From assembly GCF_002078015.1 (NCBI RefSeq), contig NZ_LWBP01000243.1, positions 1-64,000 of the forward strand: a DNA stretch of 64,000 bases. Reading direction: 5' to 3'. Under the pieces are notes generated by a model that saw only the letters and a list, made by a program, of their open reading frames with translations, did no database searches and was not told the DNA's origin. Source of the DNA: Niastella populi (GTDB lineage: Bacteria; Bacteroidota; Bacteroidia; Chitinophagales; Chitinophagaceae). Made by a program: the position numbers and the translations under genes. Positions 51,131-60,604 of the stretch are shown here, one piece after another; the stretch's first letter is position 1; every line of letters begins with the position of its first letter.

Positions 51131-52414
51131 ATGAATATTTTACTCTTAGGCTCCGGCGGCCGCGAACACGCACTGGCCTGGAAAATTGCACAAAGTAAAC
51201 AATGCGACCAGTTATTTATTGCGCCCGGCAACGCCGGTACCTCGCAATATGGCGTCAATGCAGATCTTTCAATCACCGATTTTGAGGCCATCAAACAATT
51301 CGTTCTTGAAAAAAACATTTCGCTGCTGGTGGTTGGGCCCGAAGAACCGCTGGTAAAAGGCGTTACCGATTTCTTTAAGAAAGACGATCAGTTGAAGCAG
51401 CAGTTGGTTGTTATCGGCCCTTCTCAATATGGCGCCCAGCTCGAAGGCAGCAAGGCCTTTGCAAAAAAATTCATGATGCGCCACGGCATTCCCACCGCGG
51501 CATACCGCGAGTTCGATGAGTCGAATTACGAAGAAGGCATTCCATATTTGCAACAGCATGCCCTGCCCATTGTATTAAAAGCCGATGGACTGGCCGCAGG
51601 GAAAGGGGTGCTTATTTGCCAGTCGCACGTAGAAGCCATTGCCGAGTACGAACTCATGCTGCAGCACAGCAAGTTTGGCGAAGCCGGTAAAAAAGTAGTA
51701 ATAGAAGCGTTCCTCGATGGCATTGAGCTGAGCGTTTTTGCACTTACCGATGGAAAAGATTATGTGTTGTTGCCTGAGGCTAAAGATTATAAAAGAATTG
51801 GAATGGGCGATACCGGATTGAATACCGGTGGTATGGGCGCTGTTAGCCCGGTACCTTTTGCAGATGCCGCCTTCATGAAAAAGGTAGAAGAGAAAGTTAT
51901 AAAACCAACCATACGCGGCCTTGAGAAGGAAGCCATCGACTATAAAGGTTTTGTGTTCTTTGGGCTGATAAAAGTAGGCGATGAACCATTTGTTATCGAA
52001 TACAACTGCCGCATGGGCGATCCCGAAACCGAAGTGGTGATGCCAAGGTTAAAGACCGACCTCATTGAATTGTTCATTGCGGCCGATAAGGGCCAGCTCA
52101 ACAACATTAAAATTGAACAGGACAGCCGGTATGCCTGTACCGTAATGGCTGTAAGCGGCGGTTACCCGGGTTCTTACGAAAAAGGATTTGTGATCGAAGG
52201 TTTGAACAGCCCGCTACCGGCCGATAGCCTGGTATTTCATGCCGGTACAGGGCAAAAGGATGGTAAAGTGGTAACCAGCGGCGGCCGGGTGCTAACAGTT
52301 ACCTCTTATGGCAGTACTGTAAGTTCGGCGGTGGTTAAATCGAGAGAAGTTCTGCAGTACATCTCATTCGAGGGTATGTACTTCCGTCAGGACATCGGGT
52401 TCGAATTTGAATAA
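51131..52414 (+). CDS. purD: Phosphoribosylamine--glycine ligase
   Basis: A 427-residue ATP-grasp enzyme of purine synthesis making glycinamide ribonucleotide. Landmarks are MNILLLGSGGREHALAWK at the N-terminus, VVGPEEPLVKG, LKADGLAAGKGV, the ATP-grasp core VIEAFLDGIELSVFAL, LPEAKDYKRIGMGDTGLNTGGMGAVSP (adjoining), YNCRMGDPETEVVMPRL and SGGYPGSYEKG. Full length, start clear. It is followed after 131 bp by a tryptophan dioxygenase gene. Confidence 0.97.
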   Translation: MNILLLGSGGREHALAWKIAQSKQCDQLFIAPGNAGTSQYGVNADLSITDFEAIKQFVLEKNISLLVVGPEEPLVKGVTDFFKKDDQLKQQLVVIGPSQYGAQLEGSKAFAKKFMMRHGIPTAAYREFDESNYEEGIPYLQQHALPIVLKADGLAAGKGVLICQSHVEAIAEYELMLQHSKFGEAGKKVVIEAFLDGIELSVFALTDGKDYVLLPEAKDYKRIGMGDTGLNTGGMGAVSPVPFADAAFMKKVEEKVIKPTIRGLEKEAIDYKGFVFFGLIKVGDEPFVIEYNCRMGDPETEVVMPRLKTDLIELFIAADKGQLNNIKIEQDSRYACTVMAVSGGYPGSYEKGFVIEGLNSPLPADSLVFHAGTGQKDGKVVTSGGRVLTVTSYGSTVSSAVVKSREVLQYISFEGMYFRQDIGFEFE

Positions 52415-52545
52415 ATACGGAATGCAATACGCGGAGCGCTTAACTCATTTCCCGTAGTGGGCGCTCCCGAACAAACTCAGTGTGCCCGAAATTCGGGCTG
52501 GCGTTCCGCCATAAGCGTTCAGCATTAAGCTTAAAATTAATTTTG

Positions 52546-53604
52546 ATGACAAAACAAGTCCACTACAGCGATTATCTGCAATTAGACAAAATACTGAATG
52601 CTCAAGCCCTCGAAAGCGATCTGCTGCAACAGCACGCTCATGATGAAATGTTGTTCATTGTCATTCACCAGGCATATGAACTTTGGTTCAAACAACTGCT
52701 TTTTGAGATCGACTCCATAGCGGGCATAATGCAAAACCCCGTTAACGACAATTCGCCCGAACTGCAAACCGTTGTTCACCGGTTGAACCGCATGGTAACC
52801 ATTCTGAAAGTACTGGTGCACCAGATTGATATTATGGAAACCATGACGCCGATGGACTTTCTCGATTTCAGGGATATGCTTCGCCCCGCCTCGGGTTTTC
52901 AAAGCTGGCAGTTCAAACTGGTGGAAGCCAAACTGGGACTAAAATATCAGCACCGCCACGGCCAGGAGTATTATGTTTCGCAACTGCGGCAGGAACAGAT
53001 AGATGTCATTCGCAAGGTGGAAAGTGAGAAGTCGTTCATTGAGCTGCTCAATGCCTGGCTCGAGCGGATGCCGTTTTTTGAAGAAACGGATAACTGGATA
53101 AATTTCAGGGCAACGACAACAACGCCAGCGCTGGCAGAATGGGACGGTGGGCATTCGCCGTTCTGGACCGATTACCGCAACATTTATTCAACCGGCCTGG
53201 CCGAAGCGGAACAAAACAACCTGCAGTTCTTTGATTCGGTTTTTTCCGACGCTGCCGGGACTGAAGGGCGTCATTTATCGCCCAGAGCTTCGCGTGCAGC
53301 CCTGTTCATCATGTTATACCGCGGCTACCCTATTCTGCAATTGCCTTTCCAGTTGCTGAACAGCCTGCTCGAAATTGATGAACAGCTAAGCACCTGGCGT
53401 TACCGCCATATGAACATGGTGCACCGCATGATAGGAACCCGAATAGGAACCGGTGGCAGCACCGGCCGCGATTACCTGAAAGGAGCGTTAGACAAACACT
53501 ATATTTTTGTTGAAATAGCCCGGTTGACCAGTTTTCTCATTGAAAGAAGAAAGCTGCCGGTATTGAGTCCTGAGATGGAAAAGAGACTGGGTTTTGTGTC
53601 ATAA
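52546..53604 (+). CDS. Tryptophan 2,3-dioxygenase
   Basis: About 352 residues, a heme enzyme opening the indole ring of tryptophan to N-formylkynurenine. Signatures are VHYSDYLQLDKIL, HDEMLFIVIHQAYELWFKQL, the heme-proximal region MNMVHRMIGTRIGTGGSTGRDYL (adjoining) and MTPMDFLDFRDML. The ATG at 52546 begins the family N-terminus; the frame is open upstream to 52480. The kynurenine pathway made from it can feed quinolinate to NadC, whose gene lies 7 kb away, but a link is only inference. Confidence 0.93.
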   Translation: MTKQVHYSDYLQLDKILNAQALESDLLQQHAHDEMLFIVIHQAYELWFKQLLFEIDSIAGIMQNPVNDNSPELQTVVHRLNRMVTILKVLVHQIDIMETMTPMDFLDFRDMLRPASGFQSWQFKLVEAKLGLKYQHRHGQEYYVSQLRQEQIDVIRKVESEKSFIELLNAWLERMPFFEETDNWINFRATTTTPALAEWDGGHSPFWTDYRNIYSTGLAEAEQNNLQFFDSVFSDAAGTEGRHLSPRASRAALFIMLYRGYPILQLPFQLLNSLLEIDEQLSTWRYRHMNMVHRMIGTRIGTGGSTGRDYLKGALDKHYIFVEIARLTSFLIERRKLPVLSPEMEKRLGFVS

Positions 53605-53610
53605 GCCATT

Positions 53611-53654
53611 GCCGGTTACCAGTTTTTTCGGTTTCGGGGAAACTGGTAACCGGC
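53611..53654. repeat. Perfect 15-bp inverted repeat after the dioxygenase gene
   Basis: GCCGGTTACCAGTTT and AAACTGGTAACCGGC are separated by 14 bp, starting 7 bp after the stop codon. There is no T-run behind it, so it is not a standard terminator; the words GGTTACCAGT/ACTGGTAACC also occur in the intergenic tract near 9820. Confidence 0.75.
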
Positions 53655-53848
53655 CTCCACAAAAAAGTTAAACCGTTCTGCCTTCGGTCGCTCACTGAAC
53701 CGTTCCGCAAAGAAATACCGCCGTTTTATTCAACTCCTCACCCAGGCGTGCAATACATTTTCAAACCGCCCTGTATCGTATTGTTGTCAGGCTATTAAAT
53801 GGGTTTAAGATCTGTGCCCTATTTTGTTCGATTGTTAAATAGTTAATA

Positions 53849-53864
53849 TGTTTCAATTGAAACA
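53849..53864. promoter_or_regulatory. 16-bp palindrome, possible operator
   Basis: TGTTTCAATTGAAACA is a perfect palindrome in A+T-rich DNA, 568 bp upstream of mreB. It has the size of a dimeric regulator site; no regulator can be named. Confidence 0.4.
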
Positions 53865-54431
53865 AGGCCTGTCATTTACACAGTTAATGAGAAATCGTTT
53901 GTTGGGTAGCGTGGCCGCAGCAGCTCGAAATGCAGGCGCAGCGCGCGTTGCAGCGGTTTGTATGCAACATGGGCGGGCGGTTTAGCTATGATAAAGTTCG
54001 CGCCGGGCGGGTAATAATACGCGTAAAGTGGGGATGTAAATAATACGGCGGCAGCAGGAAAGAAAGTAAGAACAGGTGGATAACTGCGGTGGTTTTACAC
54101 GCATGTGCAAACGTTCAACCGGCGCAGGCTGCAGGTTCTCAAACAATTTAAACAACAGGCAACAATTAACGTTTCAGTATAACGTTAGGTTAATAACTTT
54201 TCCAGCGTTTTTGATTGACCAGAAAGCCATTTGATTCGCAGGATAAGATATAATTCAGAATAACAATGCACGGCCTTCCGCACGGGTTTGGTAGCGGTAA
54301 GCAGCAACAACACAAGCGAATTTTGTACCAGAAAAAAAATACTTGATCCTGTATAGGTTGTGCTTTGTTAATTCGAATTATTTGCTTCAATTTTGCATGC
54401 ATTACATTCAATCCAAAATCTGACCTTCTAA

Positions 54432-55457
54432 ATGGGCTTATTCAACTTTTTCACCCAGGAGATTGCCATCGATCTGGGCACTGCCAATACCCTAATCATA
54501 CATAATGACGAAGTAGTGGTGAATGAACCGAGTATTGTTGCGCTGGACCGGAACAACCCCAAAACGGTACTGGCGGTAGGGAAACGGGCGTTGATGATGC
54601 ATGAAAAGACCCATGAAAGCATCCGCACTGTTCGTCCGTTGAAAGACGGAGTGATTGCCGACTTTAACGCGGCTGAACTGATGATCCGGGAAATGATCAA
54701 AATGATCTACCCCAAAAAGCCGTTGTTCCCCCCAAGCTGGCGAATGATGATCTGTATACCTTCAAGTATTACGGAAGTAGAAAAAAGAGCGGTGCGCGAC
54801 AGTGCCGAGCAGGCAGGCGCCAAAGAAGTTTACCTGCTGCACGAACCTATGGCTGCCGCCCTGGGTATTGGTATTGATGTAGAAGAGCCTGTTGGTAATA
54901 TGATCATCGATATTGGTGGTGGTACAACTGGTATAACAGTGATTGCCCTGGCGGGTATCGTTTGTGATCAGAGTATCCGTATTGCCGGGGATGAATTCAC
55001 AGCCGATATCATGGAGGCCCTGCGCCGCTATCATAGCTTACTGATCGGTGAACGCACAGCCGAACAAATAAAAATAAACATCGGTGCGGCGATGAAAGAC
55101 CTCGATAACCCACCAGATGATATCCCCGTAAACGGTCGCGACCTTGTAACCGGTATCCCCAAACAGATCATGGTTAGCTACCAGGAGATTGCCGAAGCAC
55201 TCGATAAAAGCATCTTCAAAATTGAAGAGGCCATTTTGAAAGCGCTGGAAATGACCCCGCCCGAGCTGGCTGCCGATATTTACAGACGCGGTTTATACCT
55301 CACCGGCGGCGGAGCCCTGCTGCGCGGACTGGATAAACGCTTAAGCCAGAAAATTAAATTACCTGTGCATGTGGCTGACGACCCGTTAAAGAGCGTAGTA
55401 CGCGGAACCGGCCTGGCGCTGAAGAATTATGACCGCTATCCGTTTGTGATGCGTTAA
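54432..55457 (+). CDS. mreB: Rod shape-determining protein MreB
   Basis: A 341-residue actin homologue directing the cell-wall elongation machinery. The phosphate-binding loops are DLGTANTLI at the N-terminus and DIGGGTTGITVIALAGI near residue 160; PLKDGVIADF, EPMAAALGIGI and LTGGGALLRGLD are typical. Full length. First gene of mreB-mreC-mreD-PBP2-rodA. Confidence 0.97.
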   Translation: MGLFNFFTQEIAIDLGTANTLIIHNDEVVVNEPSIVALDRNNPKTVLAVGKRALMMHEKTHESIRTVRPLKDGVIADFNAAELMIREMIKMIYPKKPLFPPSWRMMICIPSSITEVEKRAVRDSAEQAGAKEVYLLHEPMAAALGIGIDVEEPVGNMIIDIGGGTTGITVIALAGIVCDQSIRIAGDEFTADIMEALRRYHSLLIGERTAEQIKINIGAAMKDLDNPPDDIPVNGRDLVTGIPKQIMVSYQEIAEALDKSIFKIEEAILKALEMTPPELAADIYRRGLYLTGGGALLRGLDKRLSQKIKLPVHVADDPLKSVVRGTGLALKNYDRYPFVMR

Positions 55458-55529
55458 TAATACGATAATGATCGTACTGGCCAACAGGCAGGTAAGCCGG
55501 AATTTGTAATTTTTCAAAAATTTCTGCAG

Positions 55530-56384
55530 GTGCGTAATATTTTTCTCTTCATCAGAAGGTACTTCAATTTTGTATTCTTCGTGGTGCTGCAGGTTGTGGC
55601 CCTGTACATCTTATTTCATTACAATAAGTTCCATGAAGCTGTTTTCTCGGGCGTAGCCAATGAATTAACAGGAAACGTTGGCGGCAAGTATACCAACATT
55701 GCCAATTACTTTAAACTGAAATCTGCCAACGACCAGTTGGCCAAAGAAAACGTAGAGCTGCGGAACCTCGTATTTTCCAACTTCACCCGCCCCGATACAT
55801 CTCAAAAACTGGTGCAGGATTCTGTGCCGTACGATACCCTCGGACATTTTCGCAAATATTTATGGCGCGGCGCCCGGGTGGTCAATAACTCGGTTAGCCT
55901 GCCCAACAATACCCTTACCATTGCCCGTGGCGAAAACCAGGGTGTACACCGGAATATGGGCGTTATCAGCGCCAATGGCGTAGTGGGGGTGGTGATCAAT
56001 ACCAGCAGCAATTATGCGGTGGTAATGAGCCTGTTACATCGTCAGAGCAAGATCAGCGCCAGCCTTAAAAAAACAGGGGAGACCGGCCAGGTATCCTGGG
56101 ATGGCAGCAGCCCCTTATATATTACCCTGCGGCACATACCTAAAAGCGCCCCGATAGCCAAAGGCGACTCGGTAGTAACCAGCGCCTACGCCTCTTATTT
56201 TCCACCCGGCATATTGATTGGTACAATAATAGATGTAGTTGACGACGAATCGAGCAGCTTTTACACGTTGCGGTTAAAGCCGGCTACCAATTTTTTTAAT
56301 GTGCAGTACGTTTCTGTGGTTGAGAACCTCCTGAAAGACGAACAGGCCAGGCTGGAAGAAGAAACAAATAAAATAAACCAATGA
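55530..56384 (+). CDS. mreC: Rod shape-determining protein MreC
   Basis: A 284-residue bitopic membrane protein with one N-terminal helix (FVFFVVLQVVALYILFHY) and a periplasmic part: a coiled-coil segment (NDQLAKENVELRNLV) followed by the two-barrel MreC domain (GVISANGVVGVVINTSSNYAVV). Translation begins at GTG, which gives the familiar RNIFLFIRRYFNF opening. It activates PBP2/RodA. It overlaps mreD by 4 bp (ATGA). Confidence 0.93.
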   Translation: MRNIFLFIRRYFNFVFFVVLQVVALYILFHYNKFHEAVFSGVANELTGNVGGKYTNIANYFKLKSANDQLAKENVELRNLVFSNFTRPDTSQKLVQDSVPYDTLGHFRKYLWRGARVVNNSVSLPNNTLTIARGENQGVHRNMGVISANGVVGVVINTSSNYAVVMSLLHRQSKISASLKKTGETGQVSWDGSSPLYITLRHIPKSAPIAKGDSVVTSAYASYFPPGILIGTIIDVVDDESSSFYTLRLKPATNFFNVQYVSVVENLLKDEQARLEEETNKINQ

Positions 56385-56914
56385 GTGATCTGGTTCGTAA
56401 TACGATTCGGTTTGTATTGTTTATCCTGGTACAGTATTATGTATTGTTCCAGATACGTCCGCTGCATCAGTTTGTAGTGCCGTATATATATTATCTGTAC
56501 GTGCTTTGGCTTCCTTTCAGCATGGGCCGCATGAGCCTGATGCTGGTGAGCTTTTTGTTTGGTCTTTCCCTGGATTATTTCACCCAAACGCCCGGCCTGC
56601 ATGCCGCCGCCTGCGTTATGATCGCTTATTTGCGGAGTTTTGTGGTGAACATTCTCATTCCACAGGAAGGCGCCGAACAAAACTATAAATCACCATCCCC
56701 CGTAAGTATGGGATGGGCCCCCTATGCAATATATGTGCTGGTTTTAACCCTGCTGCACCATATCTATCTCGTGTTGCTCGAATGGCTGCAATTCGGATCA
56801 TTCCTGTTCTTTCTTGGAAAAGTACTGGCCACCACGGGTATCAGCCTGATGCTTGTGCTTATCACCGAGCTGTTGTTCTTCAGAAAAGAGAAATTCAGAA
56901 CGAATACGGCGTAG
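56381..56914 (+). CDS. mreD: Rod shape-determining protein MreD
   Basis: A 177-residue integral membrane protein with about five to six helices, poorly conserved as usual for MreD. RPLHQFVVPYIYYLYVLWLPF, GLSLDYFTQTPGLHAAACVMIAYLR and HHIYLVLLEW are visible. It belongs to the elongasome. Translationally coupled to mreC by the ATGA overlap. Confidence 0.88.
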   Translation: MSDLVRNTIRFVLFILVQYYVLFQIRPLHQFVVPYIYYLYVLWLPFSMGRMSLMLVSFLFGLSLDYFTQTPGLHAAACVMIAYLRSFVVNILIPQEGAEQNYKSPSPVSMGWAPYAIYVLVLTLLHHIYLVLLEWLQFGSFLFFLGKVLATTGISLMLVLITELLFFRKEKFRTNTA

Positions 56915-57100
56915 GCAGTCAGAATTGGGAGAGAAGGGGAAATATGAGAAAGAAAACTATGAAAGAACCGGGCAAACGGTAAAAGCGCCGCTGGCCGGGG
57001 CCGGCAATGACCGAAGGTCAAAAAGATTTAACTTCGCTTACAATAAATTAATCAATTTTTCTTTGGTAACTATAGTGCTGTATAATGTACTTTAAGTCCT

Positions 57101-59185
57101 ATGTCTGTATTTAACCAGTCAAGAAGTAATATAATTCGCCTGATTTTCCTTGGCCTCTTCCTCATTATCATAGTTCAGTTATTTAACCTTCAGGTTATTC
57201 AGGGCAAATACAAACAACTGGCCATGGATAACGCGGTGTTTCCCAAGGTAAAATATCCCGACCGGGGTATCATTTACGACCGGAAGAACCGGCCTATTCT
57301 CAATAACACTATCATGTACGACCTGGTGGTGGTGCCTAATGAGGCAAAAAAGACCGACACTTTTGGCCTTTGTGGAATATTGGGCATCGATACGGCCGAA
57401 TATAGAAAACGCATGCTCGAGGCGCGCTATAAAAACGGTCCATACCGGCCTTCTATCTTTGAGGATCTGCTGGAGCCGCAACTGCAGGCCCGGCTCGATG
57501 AAAACCTTTGGAAGTTTCCCGGTTTTGCGTTGGTTGAACGACCGGTTCGCGTATACCCCTTTAACGCCGCCGCGCATATAATGGGTTACATCGGTGAGGC
57601 CGACTCGAACATTATCAGGCGCTCAGGCGGGTACTATCACATGGGCGACTATGTGGGCCGTAACGGACTGGAAGCGTATTATGAAAGAGTGCTGATGGGA
57701 CAACGCGGTGTTGAGTTTTTGCTGAAGGATAATAAGAATCGCCTGGTTGGTAATTATGAAAAAGGCCGCTACGATACACCCGCTGTGCGTGGCCGTAACC
57801 TGAATACCTTTATTGACATTGAACTGCAGCAACTGGCTGAAAAATTAATATCCGGTAAACTGGGCGCCGTGGTAGCGCTCGATCCCAAAACCGGTGGTAT
57901 TCTGGCCATGGCTTCAGGGCCTAATTATGACCCCAACTCGTTAACTGGGCCCAATAAACAAAAGAACTATGCCCACATGGTGCTCGATGTTAAAGCACCG
58001 CTTTTAAATCGGGCAATACAGGGCTTCTACCCGCCCGGTTCTACTTACAAGCCATTGGGCGCTATGATCGCGCTCGACGAAGGCGTAATTAAGCCGCAGA
58101 GCGGTATCGGTTGTACCGGCGCCTATTACGGTTGTAACAGAGTGGTGCGTTGTACCGAACACTGGCAGGGCCACTCGGCTAACCTGCGTTTGTCGATAGC
58201 CTGGTCGTGCAACTCTTTCTTTTCAGATGTGTTCAGAAAAACGCTCGACAATCCGGCCTACTCAGGTTCCCGTGCGGGCCTGGTAAAATGGAATGAATAT
58301 ATGCATGCGTTTGGTTTTGGCCGTCGCATAGGGGTTGATCTGCCCAGCGAAATTACCGCCAACGTGCCCGACACCACCCAATACGATAAAGAGTACCGCC
58401 GCTCATGGAATTCCTGTACAATGGTAACCATTGGTATAGGCCAGGATAAATTAACGGCCACGCCTTTGCAAATGGCCAACGCCATGGCAATAGTTGCCAA
58501 CAAAGGATATTATTATATTCCACATTTTGTAAAAAGTATTGAGAACGAAAACGAAAAGGATACGGTGTTGAGAAGATACCGCCAAAAGCATGAGGTGCTC
58601 ACCCACATACCAGATGATGTATATGATATAGTACAGCAGGGTATGCAGGATGTGGTTGAGCATGGTACGGCACGGGTGGCTCAAATACCAGGGATCAACA
58701 TTTGCGGTAAAACCGGAACGGCCGAAAATAAAACAGTGCTCGATGGCAAGGTGATACAGTTGAAAGATAATTCGATGTTCGTTTGTTTTGCGCCGCGCGA
58801 AGATCCGAAGATCTGCGTGGCCGTAGTAGTTCAAAACGCCGGCTATGGTGCTACCTGGGCGGCGCCGATAGGATCACTGATAGTTGAAAAATACCTCACC
58901 GATTCGCTCAGAACAGAAAGAGTGGCTGAAGTAAAACGCATTTCAGAGGCGAATATCATTCCGGAATACTTTGAAAGGTTACAATATAAAACGGATTCTG
59001 TTCGTGCTTTCAAATGGTTCAACCTTACAAAGGACAGTAGCTATATCAAAAAATATTTGCCAAAACATGGCAGCAGAAAAGTTCCTTCGGTTCCGGCGCC
59101 TGTAGCAAAAAAAGTGGAAAAGGAACAGATGATAAACAAGAATTTATATGCAAAACGAACAACGACCGATAAAAGAAATCCATGA
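57101..59185 (+). CDS. mrdA: Penicillin-binding protein 2 (elongation transpeptidase)
   Basis: A 694-residue class B penicillin-binding protein with an N-terminal membrane anchor (IIRLIFLGLFLIIIVQLF) and a dimerisation domain (DRGIIYDRKNRPILNN). The transpeptidase has its catalytic motifs STYK (about 312), SCN (about 368) and KTG (about 535). It cross-links peptidoglycan during lateral growth, working with RodA. A Lys-rich tail follows the domain. It overlaps rodA by 4 bp. Confidence 0.95.
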   Translation: MSVFNQSRSNIIRLIFLGLFLIIIVQLFNLQVIQGKYKQLAMDNAVFPKVKYPDRGIIYDRKNRPILNNTIMYDLVVVPNEAKKTDTFGLCGILGIDTAEYRKRMLEARYKNGPYRPSIFEDLLEPQLQARLDENLWKFPGFALVERPVRVYPFNAAAHIMGYIGEADSNIIRRSGGYYHMGDYVGRNGLEAYYERVLMGQRGVEFLLKDNKNRLVGNYEKGRYDTPAVRGRNLNTFIDIELQQLAEKLISGKLGAVVALDPKTGGILAMASGPNYDPNSLTGPNKQKNYAHMVLDVKAPLLNRAIQGFYPPGSTYKPLGAMIALDEGVIKPQSGIGCTGAYYGCNRVVRCTEHWQGHSANLRLSIAWSCNSFFSDVFRKTLDNPAYSGSRAGLVKWNEYMHAFGFGRRIGVDLPSEITANVPDTTQYDKEYRRSWNSCTMVTIGIGQDKLTATPLQMANAMAIVANKGYYYIPHFVKSIENENEKDTVLRRYRQKHEVLTHIPDDVYDIVQQGMQDVVEHGTARVAQIPGINICGKTGTAENKTVLDGKVIQLKDNSMFVCFAPREDPKICVAVVVQNAGYGATWAAPIGSLIVEKYLTDSLRTERVAEVKRISEANIIPEYFERLQYKTDSVRAFKWFNLTKDSSYIKKYLPKHGSRKVPSVPAPVAKKVEKEQMINKNLYAKRTTTDKRNP

Positions 59186-60519
59186 ACAACCAGCGTAATC
59201 CTACCATTTCCAAAGGGGTTGATTCAACCCTTATCTGGCTATACTTACTCCTGGTTGCGATCGGGTTGCTGAGCATTTTTTCAGTTACCTATCACGAGGG
59301 AGATGATGTGCTGCGCAGTTTTCTGAACTTCAAAACAGATTACAGCAAGCAGCTGATCTATTTTTTCGTGTCGATCCTGATCGGCTTGTTCATATTACTT
59401 ACCGATAGTAAATTCTTTACGGCTACTGCAAACATCTGGTATGCAGTGGGCATATTGCTCCTGTTACTGGTGTTCCCATTTCATACGGAGGTAAAGGGAA
59501 CGGAATCCATTATACGTTTTGGGGGCTTTCAGTTGCAGCCGGCAGAACTGTGTAAAGTGTTCGTGTGCCTTGCGCTGGCAAAATACCTTTCCCGGGTTGA
59601 AACCGATTTCAGTAAAACCAGCTCGCACCTGATGGCAGCGGGTATTATATTCTTGCCTGCGCTTATAACCGTAGCACAAAAGGAAACAGGTTTGGCCCTG
59701 GTGTTCCTGGCATTTTTCCTGGTAATGTTCCGCGAGGGTTTACCCGCCGGTTACCTGATCATTGGCTTTTCGCTGGCCGTGCTGGTGGTTGCCACCCTTT
59801 TGTTAGATAAGAACGTACTGGCCATAACGCTTACCGCTATTGCCTTGCTCGCATTATACTTCGGCTGGCGTTTTACCCGGCAGCGCCGCGAACTGGTGAT
59901 CATCATTGCTGTGGTTTGGGCTTGTTGCGTAGGTGTACAGCGTTTTGCGGTTCCCTTTATATTTACAAAGGTGTTACAGAAGCACCAGGTAGAACGTATA
60001 TTCTCATTGATTGGCCGGGAAAACCCATATGCCAAATTGAATACGGTAGAAGGCGATGAACCGGTAGTTGTAAAAAAGGATACCGATTACAACGTACGTC
60101 AAAGTAAGATCGCAATTGGTTCGGGTGGCTTTTTTGGCCGTGGCTTTTTGAAGGGAACGCAAACGCGGTTCGACTTCGTGCCGGAGCAACGTACCGATTT
60201 TATTTTCTGTACCATCGGAGAAGGTTTTGGCTTTTTGGGTTGTGTGGTTGTATTGGGCATTTATGCCTTTTTATTATTACGTATGGTGAATATTGCTGAG
60301 CGGCAGCGAAGCGTGTTCAGCCGGTGTTATGCATACGGAGTGGCATCTGTGTTCTTTTTCCATATAGCCATCAATATTTGTATGACCATTGGTTTGGCGC
60401 CGGTGATAGGTATTCCGCTGCCGTTTATAAGTTATGGGGGTACCTCGCTGATCTCGTTCACCACCATGCTGTTTATATTGGTCAGGCTCGATGCCGACCG
60501 GCAGATGGTACTTCGATAA
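59182..60519 (+). CDS. rodA: SEDS peptidoglycan polymerase RodA
   Basis: A 445-residue integral membrane protein with about ten helices, the glycosyltransferase that polymerises peptidoglycan during elongation. Signatures include FGGFQLQPAELCKVF, QKETGLALVFLAFFLVM, QSKIAIGSGGFFGRGFLKGTQ and the C-terminal GLAPVIGIPLPFISYGGTSL. A lengthened middle region (about 195-290) with extra helix and loop is visible compared with E. coli RodA. Last gene of the shape operon. Confidence 0.95.
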   Translation: MNNQRNPTISKGVDSTLIWLYLLLVAIGLLSIFSVTYHEGDDVLRSFLNFKTDYSKQLIYFFVSILIGLFILLTDSKFFTATANIWYAVGILLLLLVFPFHTEVKGTESIIRFGGFQLQPAELCKVFVCLALAKYLSRVETDFSKTSSHLMAAGIIFLPALITVAQKETGLALVFLAFFLVMFREGLPAGYLIIGFSLAVLVVATLLLDKNVLAITLTAIALLALYFGWRFTRQRRELVIIIAVVWACCVGVQRFAVPFIFTKVLQKHQVERIFSLIGRENPYAKLNTVEGDEPVVVKKDTDYNVRQSKIAIGSGGFFGRGFLKGTQTRFDFVPEQRTDFIFCTIGEGFGFLGCVVVLGIYAFLLLRMVNIAERQRSVFSRCYAYGVASVFFFHIAINICMTIGLAPVIGIPLPFISYGGTSLISFTTMLFILVRLDADRQMVLR

Positions 60520-60570
60520 TGTGATAATTTGATAATGTGATAATTGGGCAATGTGATAATGTGACAATGA
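60517..60570. repeat. Word tract after rodA
   Basis: Five near copies of GATAATGTGATAATTTGATAATGTG-type words, ending GGCAATGTGATAATGTGACAATG, fill the gap between rodA and the hydrolase gene. The same words occur at 45652-45676 and, inverted, at 22183-22226. Confidence 0.75.
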
Positions 60571-60604
60571 ATGCATGTGCCATAGAACTATTAAAAGAAT
60601 TAAA

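Larger units (their letters stand above)
53605..54431. other. Long intergenic region upstream of the mreB operon
   Basis: About 830 bp without a convincing gene. It contains a perfect 15-bp stem (53611-53625 with 53640-53654) just after the dioxygenase gene and a perfect 16-bp palindrome TGTTTCAATTGAAACA at 53849-53864. It must contain the mreB promoter; the sequence near 54380-54410 is A+T-rich, but no exact TAnnTTTG was found there. Confidence 0.5.

Noticed and set aside
52538-52545. TAATTTTG as a promoter of the tryptophan dioxygenase gene
   Set aside because: It ends directly at the ATG, so transcription would start inside the coding region; the family N-terminus needs this ATG.
54190-54411. 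73-codon minus-strand frame upstream of mreB
   Set aside because: No recognisable domain, odd composition with Cys runs and no start context; it lies where the mreB promoter is expected.
56853-57095. 80-codon frame between mreD and PBP2
   Set aside because: Most of it overlaps mreD in another frame and the rest is charged, chance-like sequence.
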